Source: Erysipelotrichaceae bacterium (GTDB lineage Bacteria; Bacillota_I; Bacilli_A; Erysipelotrichales; Erysipelotrichaceae). Taken from it: a stretch of DNA of 6,387 nt. Below are positions 1 to 5,087 of this stretch, piece by piece. The position numbers and the translations under genes are program-made. Numbering within the stretch: position 1 is the stretch's first letter; each line of letters opens with the position of its first letter. The notes under the pieces are model-generated. The model was not told the DNA's origin, made no database searches, and worked only from the letters and a program-made list of their open reading frames with translations. Location: NCBI GenBank assembly GCA_900754715.1, contig CAAEDX010000240.1:1-6387 (forward strand), read 5' to 3'.

Positions 1-124
1 GATGGCAGTTTGAGCAAGTATCCACACGCAGAGACTTAGATGTAGAACCAGTCTCGAACTCTGCGCCGCAGGAAGTGCATTTTACCATCACGCGATGGTA
101 TTCCGGATGAATTCCCTTTTTCAT
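1..124 (-). CDS. rpmE: 50S ribosomal protein L31, N-terminal 41 residues (partial, runs off the left edge)
   Basis: Translation of the minus strand from the ATG at 124-122 gives [16 protein letters not shown] followed by [11 protein letters not shown] and VDTCSNCH, the classic start of bacterial L31, a protein of the large ribosomal subunit. Cys16, Cys19, Cys37 and Cys40 form two CxxC pairs, so this is the zinc-binding (C+) form rather than the zinc-independent paralogue. The first pair is CxxC, one residue wider than the CxC of Bacillus subtilis L31. The start is fixed by homology and by an AAGGAG ribosome binding site at 135-140, ten bases upstream. A nearby ATG at 131 is in another frame and gives a non-L31 peptide. 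The reading frame is intact to the window edge; the last 25 or so residues are missing. It is divergent from the DUF5662 gene and has its own promoter. Identification is near certain. Confidence 0.95.
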   Translation of the reverse strand, partial: MKKGIHPEYHRVMVKCTSCGAEFETGSTSKSLRVDTCSNCH

Positions 125-147
125 ATTCCATACTCTCCTTCCGCCTT

Positions 148-164
148 AGACCTCTGTCGGGTCC
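148..164 (-). promoter_or_regulatory. small hairpin in the rpmE leader
   Basis: In the predicted rpmE leader the arms GGACC (164-160) and GGTCT (152-148) can pair over five base pairs (one G-U) with a 7-nt loop, ending seven bases before the ribosome binding site. Autoregulatory leader RNAs are known for L31 genes in several phyla, so it may be a regulatory element. A hairpin this short can also arise by chance. Confidence 0.25.
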
Positions 165-181
165 AAAGTAAGTGCTTATAT

Positions 182-210
182 ATTGTAACAGAACAGCCTG
201 GATCACGCAA
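182..210 (-). promoter_or_regulatory. SigA-type promoter of rpmE
   Basis: On the minus strand a -35 box TTGCGT (210-205) is separated by exactly 17 bp from a -10 box TACAAT (187-182), which is preceded by a TG at the extended -10 position. Transcription would start near 175, giving a leader of about 50 nt before rpmE. Seen in sequence; promoter activity is inferred. Confidence 0.65.
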
Positions 211-239
211 CCTTTTTCCATACTTTTTCCGTGGTTCTG

Positions 240-248
240 TGCTAAAAT
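240..248 (+). promoter_or_regulatory. extended -10 promoter of the DUF5662 gene
   Basis: TGcTAAAAT (240-248) is a TG-extended -10 element located 24 bp before the ATG at 273. No convincing -35 hexamer lies 16-18 bp upstream, which fits an extended -10 promoter. Transcription would begin near 255, just ahead of the GAGGG ribosome binding site at 261-265. Confidence 0.5.
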
Positions 249-272
249 AGATGCAGAAAAGAGGGATGTCTC

Positions 273-800
273 ATGAACCGACTGATCGGTCATTTCAGCA
301 CGATCACCCGCCATAAGCTCAAAGTCAGCGCGCTGTGTTTCCGCTGCGGCCTTTACGCGCAGGGGATCCGTCATGATCTGTCCAAATACAGCCCGATCGA
401 ATTTTGCGCCGGGGTGCGTTACTATCAAGGAAACCGCAGCCCGATCGACCGGGAAAAAGAAGTGCTCGGCTATTCCCTGGGCTGGCTGCACCATAAAGGC
501 AGGAACATGCACCATTGGGAATACTGGCTCGACAACGGCCCGGATGGCGTGCATCCCATCCGCATGCCGGTCAATTATGTCGTCGAGATGTTTTGCGACC
601 GCGTGGCCGCCTCACAGATCTACATGAAAGACAAATACGATGATGCCAGCGCCTTGAACTATTATCTCAACGGGCGCAAGCGGATCATGATCCACCCGGA
701 GACCGACCGGCTGATCCTGCACATGCTCACGTATTTGAGCGAATATGGCCTGGATGCCGCCATCGCACACATCCGCAAAGATATCCTCAAAAACAGCTGA
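273..800 (+). CDS. DUF5662 family protein, function unknown
   Basis: This 175-residue protein has the pattern I associate with the DUF5662 family: an N-terminal helix with TRHK, then GIRHDLSKYSPIEF (residues 31-44), YYQGNRSPIDREKE (50-63), WLHHKGRNMHHWEYW (71-85) and a later MPVNYVVEMFCDRVAAS segment. The many conserved His and Asp residues (His34-Asp35, His73-His74, His80-His81) suggest a helical metal-binding, HD-like site. That is inference; no reaction is established for the family, and some database entries call its members catalase without good reason. The protein has no signal peptide or membrane segment and appears full length. The ATG at 273 follows GAGGG (261-265) by seven bases. 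It is a single-gene unit, divergent from rpmE and convergent with the DUF1287 gene, with the shared terminator overlapping its last codons. Family assignment is confident; function is not. Confidence 0.88.
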   Translation: MNRLIGHFSTITRHKLKVSALCFRCGLYAQGIRHDLSKYSPIEFCAGVRYYQGNRSPIDREKEVLGYSLGWLHHKGRNMHHWEYWLDNGPDGVHPIRMPVNYVVEMFCDRVAASQIYMKDKYDDASALNYYLNGRKRIMIHPETDRLILHMLTYLSEYGLDAAIAHIRKDILKNS

Positions 801-810
801 CGCTGTTTTT
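789..810. terminator. bidirectional intrinsic terminator between the DUF5662 and DUF1287 genes
   Basis: AAAAACAGC (789-797) and GCTGTTTTT (802-810) are perfect reverse complements around a 4-nt TGAC loop. Read on either strand, a CAGC/GCTG core is followed by a T-run, so it can stop both convergent transcripts. The loop contains the stop codon of the plus-strand gene, and the TAA of the minus-strand gene begins at 813. The G-C core is only four pairs, so efficiency may be modest. Confidence 0.7.
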
Positions 811-1461
811 TTATTCCTGCGGCCAGCGGAAATGCGCAAGCGCATCATATCGCTTCAGCTCATCAGCTTCCCGGGCACCCCATCCGTCAAAGTGGATGAT
901 GAAAGGAAAGCCTTCGGCATTGCGGCGGTCGCTGCACAGTGCGATATGCTCATGGTAGATGACGATATCTCCTGGCTGCCAGTCTTCTGGTTCATCTGAA
1001 TCGGCGTCGAGCGTGAGGGCATGCCGCTGAAAGAACACTTGTAAATTGCGCACCCGGCGAAAATCGATGTTGGGATCCGGTGTATCGATGCCATAGACCG
1101 AGCGGTCTGCGGCAATATCCGCATCCACCATATCTTTCAATGCATAGCCTGCCTGCGCAAACGCATGCCAGATGACGTCTGTGCATACACCGTGCTCATC
1201 GTCCGGGTAGCCCCCTGCATAGTAAATGCTCTGATAGCTGGGGCCGCTTTCCACATAGGCGCGGGCACCCGCCACAAGATCATGATAATCGTCGATCCCG
1301 TTGCCGTTCTCATCATGGCTGGAGCAAAGCTCATCGATGCCAAGTGTCTGCGCGGAGTACCACTTCTGCGAAGGGATCACGATGCGCCAAAGCGCGAAAG
1401 CCGCCGCGCATAAGCAAAGAAGGATCAGTGCCAACGCGATCCTTCTGCCGTTTTTCCTCAT
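811..1461 (-). CDS. DUF1287 family membrane-anchored protein (papain/NlpC-like fold likely)
   Basis: This 216-residue protein has a basic N-terminus (RKNGRR) and a hydrophobic stretch at about residues 8-29, a signal anchor or signal peptide, so the rest should face outward. The DUF1287 core follows: ARAYVESGPSYQSIYYAGGYP (66-86), GVCTDVIWHAF (91-101), DTPDPNIDFRRVRNLQVFF (126-144), QPGDIVIYHEHIALCSDRR (162-180) and IIHFDGWG (188-195). Cys93, His172 and His190 are placed like the catalytic residues of cysteine peptidases or amidases of the NlpC/P60 type; enzymatic activity is inference. Residues 50-61 (DENGNGIDDYHD) look like an EF-hand-type calcium loop. Its ATG overlaps the spo0J stop codon (ATGA) and no good ribosome binding site is visible, so translation is probably coupled to spo0J. 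It is last in the operon, ahead of the terminator at 789-810. A cell-wall function is plausible but unproven. Confidence 0.85.
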   Translation of the reverse strand: MRKNGRRIALALILLCLCAAAFALWRIVIPSQKWYSAQTLGIDELCSSHDENGNGIDDYHDLVAGARAYVESGPSYQSIYYAGGYPDDEHGVCTDVIWHAFAQAGYALKDMVDADIAADRSVYGIDTPDPNIDFRRVRNLQVFFQRHALTLDADSDEPEDWQPGDIVIYHEHIALCSDRRNAEGFPFIIHFDGWGAREADELKRYDALAHFRWPQE

Positions 1462-2342
1462 ATGCTTTCATCCAGACCGCCGATCATCTCCAGGATGCGG
1501 TTGAGATCATCATCGCCGCTGTAACGGATGACGATCTGGCCGTTTGCCACTTTTACCGTCGTCTGGAAACGGTCCTGCAGCCGATGTTCGACGGCCTCCA
1601 GATGGATATCGCGCGGTTTTTCCTTTTTCTTCGGTTTCGGCTGCACCATGCTCTTGACCAGCTTCTCCACGGCGCGTACGCTGAGCTGTTCACGGATCGC
1701 CTTCTGGGCGACTTCTTCCATCATCGTCTCATCTTCCAGCGAGAGCAAGGCACGCACATGACCCATGGACAATTCATGCGCGGTCACATGCTGCTGCAAG
1801 CGCGTCGGCAATTTCAGCAGGCGCATCATGTTGGCGACATGTTCCCGGGACTTGCCGATGCGACGGGCCAGCTCCTCCTGGGTGTAGCCGACCTTCTGGA
1901 TCAGCTTTTCATATGCCTTTGCTTCCTCGATCGCATTGAGATCTTCGCGCTGGATATTCTCCAGCAGCGCGATCTCCATCATCTGCTGATCATCAAACTC
2001 CATCTCGATGGCCGGGATCTTTTTGAGCCCGGCGATGCGGCAGGCGCGCAGACGGCGCTCACCAGCGATCAGCTCATAGCCGCCAAGCGAACGCTTGACA
2101 AGGATCGGCGTGAACACGCCATGCTGCCGGATCGAGTCAGCCAGCTCCTGCAGCCGAGCTTTATCAAATGTCTTGCGCGGCTGATATGGGTTCGGCCGCA
2201 CATCATCCACTGCTACTTCAAAGCGCCCGCTGACATGGGTATCGCTCTTGCCTTGCTGGATATCCTCGAGCACATCGCTGACATCTTCGCCAAAGATGGC
2301 CGCCAGCCCCTTGCCCAGACGCGCTTCGCTCTTCTTTGCCAT
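1458..2342 (-). CDS. spo0J: chromosome-partitioning protein ParB (Spo0J)
   Basis: This 294-residue protein is a ParB/Spo0J CTPase clamp that loads at parS sites near the origin and, with the ATPase ParA (Soj) and SMC, segregates the origin. The N-terminus has the ParA-stimulating motif RLGKGLAAIFG (8-18). The CTP-binding domain shows NPYQPR (51-56), AGERRLRA (93-100) and LLENIQRED (126-134). A helix-turn-helix lies at about 154-179. Residues Arg166 and Gly194 sit at two positions that distinguish parS-binding ParB proteins from Noc. The C-terminal 60 residues form the dimerisation domain after a lysine-rich linker at about 235-244. Length is normal for chromosomal ParB. It starts one base after the soj stop, with its ribosome binding region inside the soj 3' end, and overlaps the DUF1287 gene by ATGA. 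No consensus parS site was found in the gene or elsewhere in the window. Confidence 0.96.
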   Translation of the reverse strand: MAKKSEARLGKGLAAIFGEDVSDVLEDIQQGKSDTHVSGRFEVAVDDVRPNPYQPRKTFDKARLQELADSIRQHGVFTPILVKRSLGGYELIAGERRLRACRIAGLKKIPAIEMEFDDQQMMEIALLENIQREDLNAIEEAKAYEKLIQKVGYTQEELARRIGKSREHVANMMRLLKLPTRLQQHVTAHELSMGHVRALLSLEDETMMEEVAQKAIREQLSVRAVEKLVKSMVQPKPKKKEKPRDIHLEAVEHRLQDRFQTTVKVANGQIVIRYSGDDDLNRILEMIGGLDESI

Positions 2343-2343
2343 A

Positions 2344-3120
2344 TTACACCTGCTTCCTGTTACGCTTCACGACTTCGTTGGCCAGCCCCGCATAGGCCTT
2401 CGCTCCTTCGCAGCGCACATCATACTCAAAGATCGACTTGCCGCGGGAAGGAGATTCGCTCAGCTTGACATTGCGGGGAATATAATGATGATACACCCGA
2501 TCCTTGAAATGCTGTCGAACTTCCTGCTGCACCTCCACGGAAAGCTTCGTGCGAGCATCGAACATGGTAAGCAGCACCCCTTCGATCATCAGGTCCGGAT
2601 TGAACAGCTGCTGCACCAGACGGATCGTCAGCAGCAGCTGCGTGACGCCTTCCAGCGCATAATATTCACATTGCACCGGGATCATCACCGAATCAGCCGC
2701 GGTCAATGCATTGGTGTTGAGCAGGCCCAGCGAAGGCGGGCAGTCGATGATGATATAGTCATAGCGCTCTTTGATCGGATCAAGCTTTTTCTTTAACAAT
2801 TCTTCTTTGCCGGCCTCAAAGCGCACCATTTCCAGATCTGCGCCGGCCAGCGCGATATTTGCCGGAATGATGTCGATCGGCGGCTTGCGCAGATGTTCGA
2901 TCACATCATCGGCTTCATATTCCTCCATCAACAGATTGTAGACGGTCGGCTGTCCGTCCTCACGGCTTGCTCCGACGCCTTGTGAGGCATTGCCCTGCGG
3001 GTCGAAATCGACCAGCAGCACTCTATTGCGCAGATACCCCAGGCCGGCAGCCAGATTGATGGCCGTTGTCGTCTTGCCGACGCCGCCCTTCTGGTTTGAT
3101 ATCGCAATGATCTTTCCCAT
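2344..3120 (-). CDS. soj: chromosome-partitioning ATPase ParA (Soj)
   Basis: This 258-residue deviant-Walker ATPase matches Soj/ParA. The P-loop KGGVGKTT (11-18) carries the signature lysine Lys11. The switch region is VDFDPQGNASQG (37-48) and the Walker B strand is IIIDCPPSLGLL (123-134, Asp126). Basic residues in MFDARTKLS and IPRNVKLSESPSRGKS fit the DNA-binding face. ATP-bound Soj dimers bind nucleoid DNA non-specifically and are released by Spo0J. In Bacillus, Soj also controls DnaA activity. The ATG at 3120 follows an AAGGA sequence by about ten bases, 18 bp after the noc stop codon, and the stop codon lies one base before spo0J. Tight spacing on both sides supports a single transcript. 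There is no N-terminal helix-turn-helix, so this is the chromosomal rather than the large plasmid type. All key residues are present. Confidence 0.96.
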   Translation of the reverse strand: MGKIIAISNQKGGVGKTTTAINLAAGLGYLRNRVLLVDFDPQGNASQGVGASREDGQPTVYNLLMEEYEADDVIEHLRKPPIDIIPANIALAGADLEMVRFEAGKEELLKKKLDPIKERYDYIIIDCPPSLGLLNTNALTAADSVMIPVQCEYYALEGVTQLLLTIRLVQQLFNPDLMIEGVLLTMFDARTKLSVEVQQEVRQHFKDRVYHHYIPRNVKLSESPSRGKSIFEYDVRCEGAKAYAGLANEVVKRNRKQV

Positions 3121-3138
3121 ATTCTCACGTCCTTCTGT

Positions 3139-3903
3139 CTATTTTGGGAACCGCAGCGTGACCACGACCTCATCTTCGGTCTCTTTCGTTTCGCTGCTGA
3201 TGTCGATGCCGCTCTTCTGGATCATGCCGACTGCCTGCTCGATGGTATTGAGGCCGATGCGGATGTTCCGGGTCAGTCCCTTCAGCATCTTCTTTTCTTT
3301 CTTTTCCTTCGGTTCGCTCTCTTTCTGGATCAGCTTTTCGCTCTGTGCCACCGTCAGCCCTTTTTTCACGATGGTATCCAGCATATGCTTCTGCTCTGTT
3401 TTGGGCACGCTGAGCAATGCGCGCGCATGCCGTTCAGTGATCTGGCGAGTGCTGACCGCCTGCTGCACATCTTCATCCAGCTGCAGCAGCCGGATCTTGT
3501 TGGCAACCGCGCTCTGGCTCTTGCCGACTTTCAGCGCCAGCTGTGACTGACTGATGCCGGAGGTCTTCATGATCTGCACATAGGCCTTTGCCTCTTCGAT
3601 GGCACTCAGGTTTTCACGCTGAATGTTTTCGACGAGCGCCATTTCCGCCATCTGCACCTCATCGGCATCGATGACGATGACCGGAATGTCCAGCATGCCG
3701 GCGATCTTCATCGCGCGGTAGCGCCGCTCTCCGGCCACGATCTCATAGCCGTCTTTTTCCTTTCTGACCGTGATCGGGTGGATCAGTCCATTCTCCCGGA
3801 TGGACTGTGACAGCTCCATCAGTGCCTCGTCATCGAATTCGACACGAGGCTGATACGGATTCGGCCTGATTTCATCAATGGATACGACCTTGCTTTCTCT
3901 CAT
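3139..3903 (-). CDS. noc: nucleoid occlusion protein Noc (ParB paralogue), lacking the usual N-terminal extension
   Basis: This 254-residue ParB-family CTPase has NPYQPR (15-20), AGERRYRA (57-64), LVENIQREN (90-98) and a helix-turn-helix at about 117-142. Three of the four positions that separate Noc from ParB DNA specificity are Noc-like: Gln130, Lys136 and Arg158. The fourth, Gln141, differs from the usual Lys. The C-terminus (TRNIRIGLNTIEQAVGMI and SGIDISSE) closely follows Bacillus Noc. Noc binds NBS sites, spreads, and blocks FtsZ ring assembly over the nucleoid by tethering DNA to the membrane. The ATG at 3903 follows TAGGAG by eight bases, with 11 bp separating it from rsmG. The reading frame stays open far upstream, but no ATG, GTG or TTG occurs in that frame for about 20 codons. 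The protein therefore begins directly at the ParB domain and lacks the roughly 30-residue leader with the membrane-binding helix found in Bacillus and Staphylococcus. Confidence 0.9.
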   Translation of the reverse strand: MRESKVVSIDEIRPNPYQPRVEFDDEALMELSQSIRENGLIHPITVRKEKDGYEIVAGERRYRAMKIAGMLDIPVIVIDADEVQMAEMALVENIQRENLSAIEEAKAYVQIMKTSGISQSQLALKVGKSQSAVANKIRLLQLDEDVQQAVSTRQITERHARALLSVPKTEQKHMLDTIVKKGLTVAQSEKLIQKESEPKEKKEKKMLKGLTRNIRIGLNTIEQAVGMIQKSGIDISSETKETEDEVVVTLRFPK

Positions 3904-3914
3904 TCTATCATCTC

Positions 3915-4619
3915 CTACAGCGGGTGTTTCTTGATCTGTCCGAAATTGCGCGGATACTTTTTCGGGGCAGGGCGCACCTTGCGGCAGAACAGATTGATCC
4001 GTTCCGCGCCATCGCTCAGCACGCTTTTCTCGCTTCGTTCCAGCTCTGCGCCCAGCACGCTGAACGCATGTGCGGATGCCGCCGCTTCTTCCATGCCGCC
4101 AGGGCCTTTCATCGCGATGAAGAGACCGCCTTCTTCCACCAGCGGCAGACACAGCTCGCACAGCACAGGAAGCGAGGCCACGGCACGCGCGCTCACTGCC
4201 GGATAGCTTTCCCGATGTTCTTTCGCATGATCCTCTGCCCGCGTATGGATACAGCGCACATTTTTCAGCCCTAGCTGCGCACATAGATGATTCAGAAAAA
4301 GGATCCGCTTGTTCAGGGGTTCCAGGATCGTCACTTCGAGATCGGGCCGCATGATCTTCAGCGGTATGCTGGGAAAGCCGGCGCCGGCGCCGACATCACA
4401 GAGATGCGTCAATTTCAGATTCAGAAAAGGAAGCAGCGAATCAAGGAAATGCTTCTCATACACTTCCGCTTCCGCCGTGATCGCTGTCAGATTCATTTTC
4501 TGATTCCACTCTGTCAATTCCTTGACATACCGGTCAAACTGCGCCATCTGCGCAGCATCCGGCTGCTGCCCGTGATCCCTCAGGATCTTCACGAACGTCT
4601 CTTTTGTAAATGTCCGCAT
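3915..4619 (-). CDS. rsmG: 16S rRNA (guanine527-N7)-methyltransferase RsmG (GidB)
   Basis: This 234-residue Rossmann-fold methyltransferase transfers a methyl group from S-adenosylmethionine to N7 of G527 in the 530 loop of 16S rRNA; loss gives low-level streptomycin resistance. Family signatures are WNQKMNLTAI (38-47), EKHFLDSLLPF (55-65), the SAM-binding loop CDVGAGAGFPSIPLKI (74-89) and the later VSARAVASLPVL and AMKGPGG segments. Length is typical. The ATG at 4619 follows GGGGG (4630-4626) by six bases, and a strong extended -10 promoter lies just upstream, making it the first gene of the operon with noc, soj and spo0J. The order rsmG-noc-soj-spo0J is the standard one in Bacillota, but mnmE and mnmG, which normally precede it, are not here. 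Its C-terminal PKKYPRNFGQIKKHPL tail is the usual conserved end. Confidence 0.96.
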   Translation of the reverse strand: MRTFTKETFVKILRDHGQQPDAAQMAQFDRYVKELTEWNQKMNLTAITAEAEVYEKHFLDSLLPFLNLKLTHLCDVGAGAGFPSIPLKIMRPDLEVTILEPLNKRILFLNHLCAQLGLKNVRCIHTRAEDHAKEHRESYPAVSARAVASLPVLCELCLPLVEEGGLFIAMKGPGGMEEAAASAHAFSVLGAELERSEKSVLSDGAERINLFCRKVRPAPKKYPRNFGQIKKHPL

Positions 4620-4639
4620 ACGATGCCCCCAGTGGCTTT

Positions 4640-4668
4640 ATTATAGCAAACTTCCCCTTCAATCAAAA
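4640..4668 (-). promoter_or_regulatory. promoter of the rsmG-noc-soj-spo0J-DUF1287 operon
   Basis: The minus strand carries a perfect TATAAT (4645-4640) preceded by TGC, a full extended -10 element. A TTTTGA hexamer (4668-4663) lies 17 bp upstream; TTGATT overlapping it would give 15 bp. Transcription should start near 4633, leaving only about 14 nt before the rsmG ATG, just enough for the GGGGG ribosome binding site. Confidence 0.75.
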
Positions 4669-4705
4669 TAGTAAGTTTACCTGTTTGCCTGTCCCTGGGT
4701 CCAAC

Positions 4706-4724
4706 ATACGCTGGAAATACGCTG
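4706..4724. repeat. 8-bp direct repeat with 11-bp period upstream of the rsmG promoter
   Basis: ATACGCTG occurs at 4706-4713 and again at 4717-4724. The 11-bp offset puts both copies on about the same DNA face, about 40 bp upstream of the rsmG -35 region. It could be a tandem regulator site, but two copies of eight bases can also occur by chance. Confidence 0.35.
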
Positions 4725-4748
4725 TTTTTCCGGCATGTCAGCTTTTTG

Positions 4749-4768
4749 CGAGAAAACCAGTTTTCCCG
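4749..4768. repeat. inverted repeat, possible operator
   Basis: CGaGAAAAC (4749-4757) and GTTTTCcCG (4760-4768) are reverse complements with one mismatch, around a CA centre. The core GAAAAC-CA-GTTTTC is perfect. It lies between the end of the candidate RNA and the rsmG promoter. As DNA it resembles a repressor operator. As RNA the two-base centre leaves no room for a good loop. Confidence 0.35.
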
Positions 4769-4774
4769 GTAAAA
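4761..4774. promoter_or_regulatory. possible Noc binding site (NBS)
   Basis: TTTTCCCGGTAAAA matches the Bacillus NBS consensus ATTTCCCGGGAAAT at 11 of 14 positions, with one break in the CCCGGG core. It is intergenic, about 90 bp upstream of the rsmG promoter region of the operon that encodes Noc. A single imperfect site is weak evidence. Confidence 0.25.
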
Positions 4775-4780
4775 GACACG

Positions 4781-4808
4781 AAAAAGGGACGATATCGCTA
4801 CCATCCCT
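4781..4808 (-). terminator. intrinsic terminator of the minus-strand intergenic RNA, T-box-like
   Basis: On the minus strand GGGATGGT (4807-4800) pairs with ATCGTCCC (4793-4786) over eight base pairs, including two G-U, with a 6-nt loop, and is followed by TTTTT (4785-4781). The plus strand has no T-run after the hairpin, so it is directional. The alternative fold AGGG/CCCU plus GCG/CGU around an AUGGUA bulge copies the layout of a T-box antiterminator. Confidence 0.65.
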
Positions 4809-5027
4809 GATATGTCCTCACATTGCTGTGTCTGTGTTCAGCGTCCATGCATCATTCCCGTCCGGACCGTGCATTCAGTCAGGCATGTTCCTTGCGGATG
4901 ATCCGAACTTCGCCATCCTCATGAATGTGATCCATGTCCGTTTTTCACTGATTTTTGACGGCTTTGCCGCCTATCCTGAAATCGTCATCTTCCCACCGCT
5001 CTCTTCATCTTACGGATCCCTGTCCGC
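4781..5027 (-). ncRNA. candidate structured non-coding RNA (about 245 nt), identity unknown
   Basis: The 520-bp stretch between rsmG and the asparaginase gene has no convincing protein gene on either strand. On the minus strand, however, a well-spaced promoter (5061-5034) predicts a start near 5027, and an intrinsic terminator ends at 4781. Within this span are local hairpins: CGGA/TCCG close to the 5' end; GGCGGC/GCCGTC with an AAA loop (4971-4957), flanked by GATTT/AAATC; and GGATG/CATCC enclosing CGAA/TTCG (4918-4896). All three minus-strand frames are broken by stops. I see no tmRNA, RNase P or SRP signature sequences. It could be a 6S-like RNA, a decayed or unusual T-box leader, or a new small RNA. 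The boundaries rest on the predicted promoter and terminator only. Confidence 0.45.
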
Positions 5028-5033
5028 ATTTAT

Positions 5034-5061
5034 ATCATAGCAGACCATGCCGGCTTTGCAA
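5034..5061 (-). promoter_or_regulatory. SigA-type promoter of the intergenic RNA
   Basis: On the minus strand TTGCAA (5061-5056) is followed, after 16 bp, by TATGAT (5039-5034) with TGC immediately before it. This is a -35, extended -10 promoter of better quality than most in the window. No protein-coding start follows on this strand until rsmG, which has its own promoter. Confidence 0.6.
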
Positions 5062-5087
5062 CAGAAGTGGAAAAAGCGGATATGATT

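Noticed and set aside
15..25. DnaA-box-like sequence GTATCCACA
   Set aside because: It is one mismatch from the consensus, single, and falls inside conserved rpmE codons.
866..879. Second CCCGGG palindrome in the DUF1287 gene as an NBS
   Set aside because: Only 9 of 14 positions match and the flanks are not symmetric.
1840..1853. NBS-like TGTTCCCGGGACTT inside spo0J
   Set aside because: Only 10 of 14 positions match, and the sequence is dictated by conserved helix-turn-helix codons of Spo0J.
2105..2118. GGCGTG-AA-CACGCC inverted repeat in spo0J
   Set aside because: It encodes the conserved HGVFTPI motif, so the symmetry is most simply a coding coincidence.
1458..2342. parS site inside spo0J, as in Bacillus subtilis
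   Set aside because: I searched by eye for TGTTTCACGTGAAACA and close variants here and in the whole window and found none; a GTTCACG at about 1688 lacks the other half.
1344..2468. Long plus-strand reading frame (374 codons) antisense to spo0J
   Set aside because: It lies entirely opposite clear spo0J and soj coding sequence, has no ribosome binding site or homology, and is explained by codon bias of the real genes.
3904..4284. N-terminal extension of noc into rsmG by the same open frame
   Set aside because: The added residues would overlap RsmG codons and show no Noc similarity, no start codon lies near the domain, and the ATG at 3903 has a proper ribosome binding site.
4888..4947. Minus-strand mini-ORF of 18 codons (MDHIHEDGEVRIIRKEHA)
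   Set aside because: It has no ribosome binding site, is bounded by stops, and its protein-like look is not supported by any other signal.
4735..5040. Plus-strand reading frame of 101 codons in the intergenic region
   Set aside because: No ribosome binding site, unconvincing composition with scattered aromatic and proline residues, and it is antisense to the better supported minus-strand RNA.
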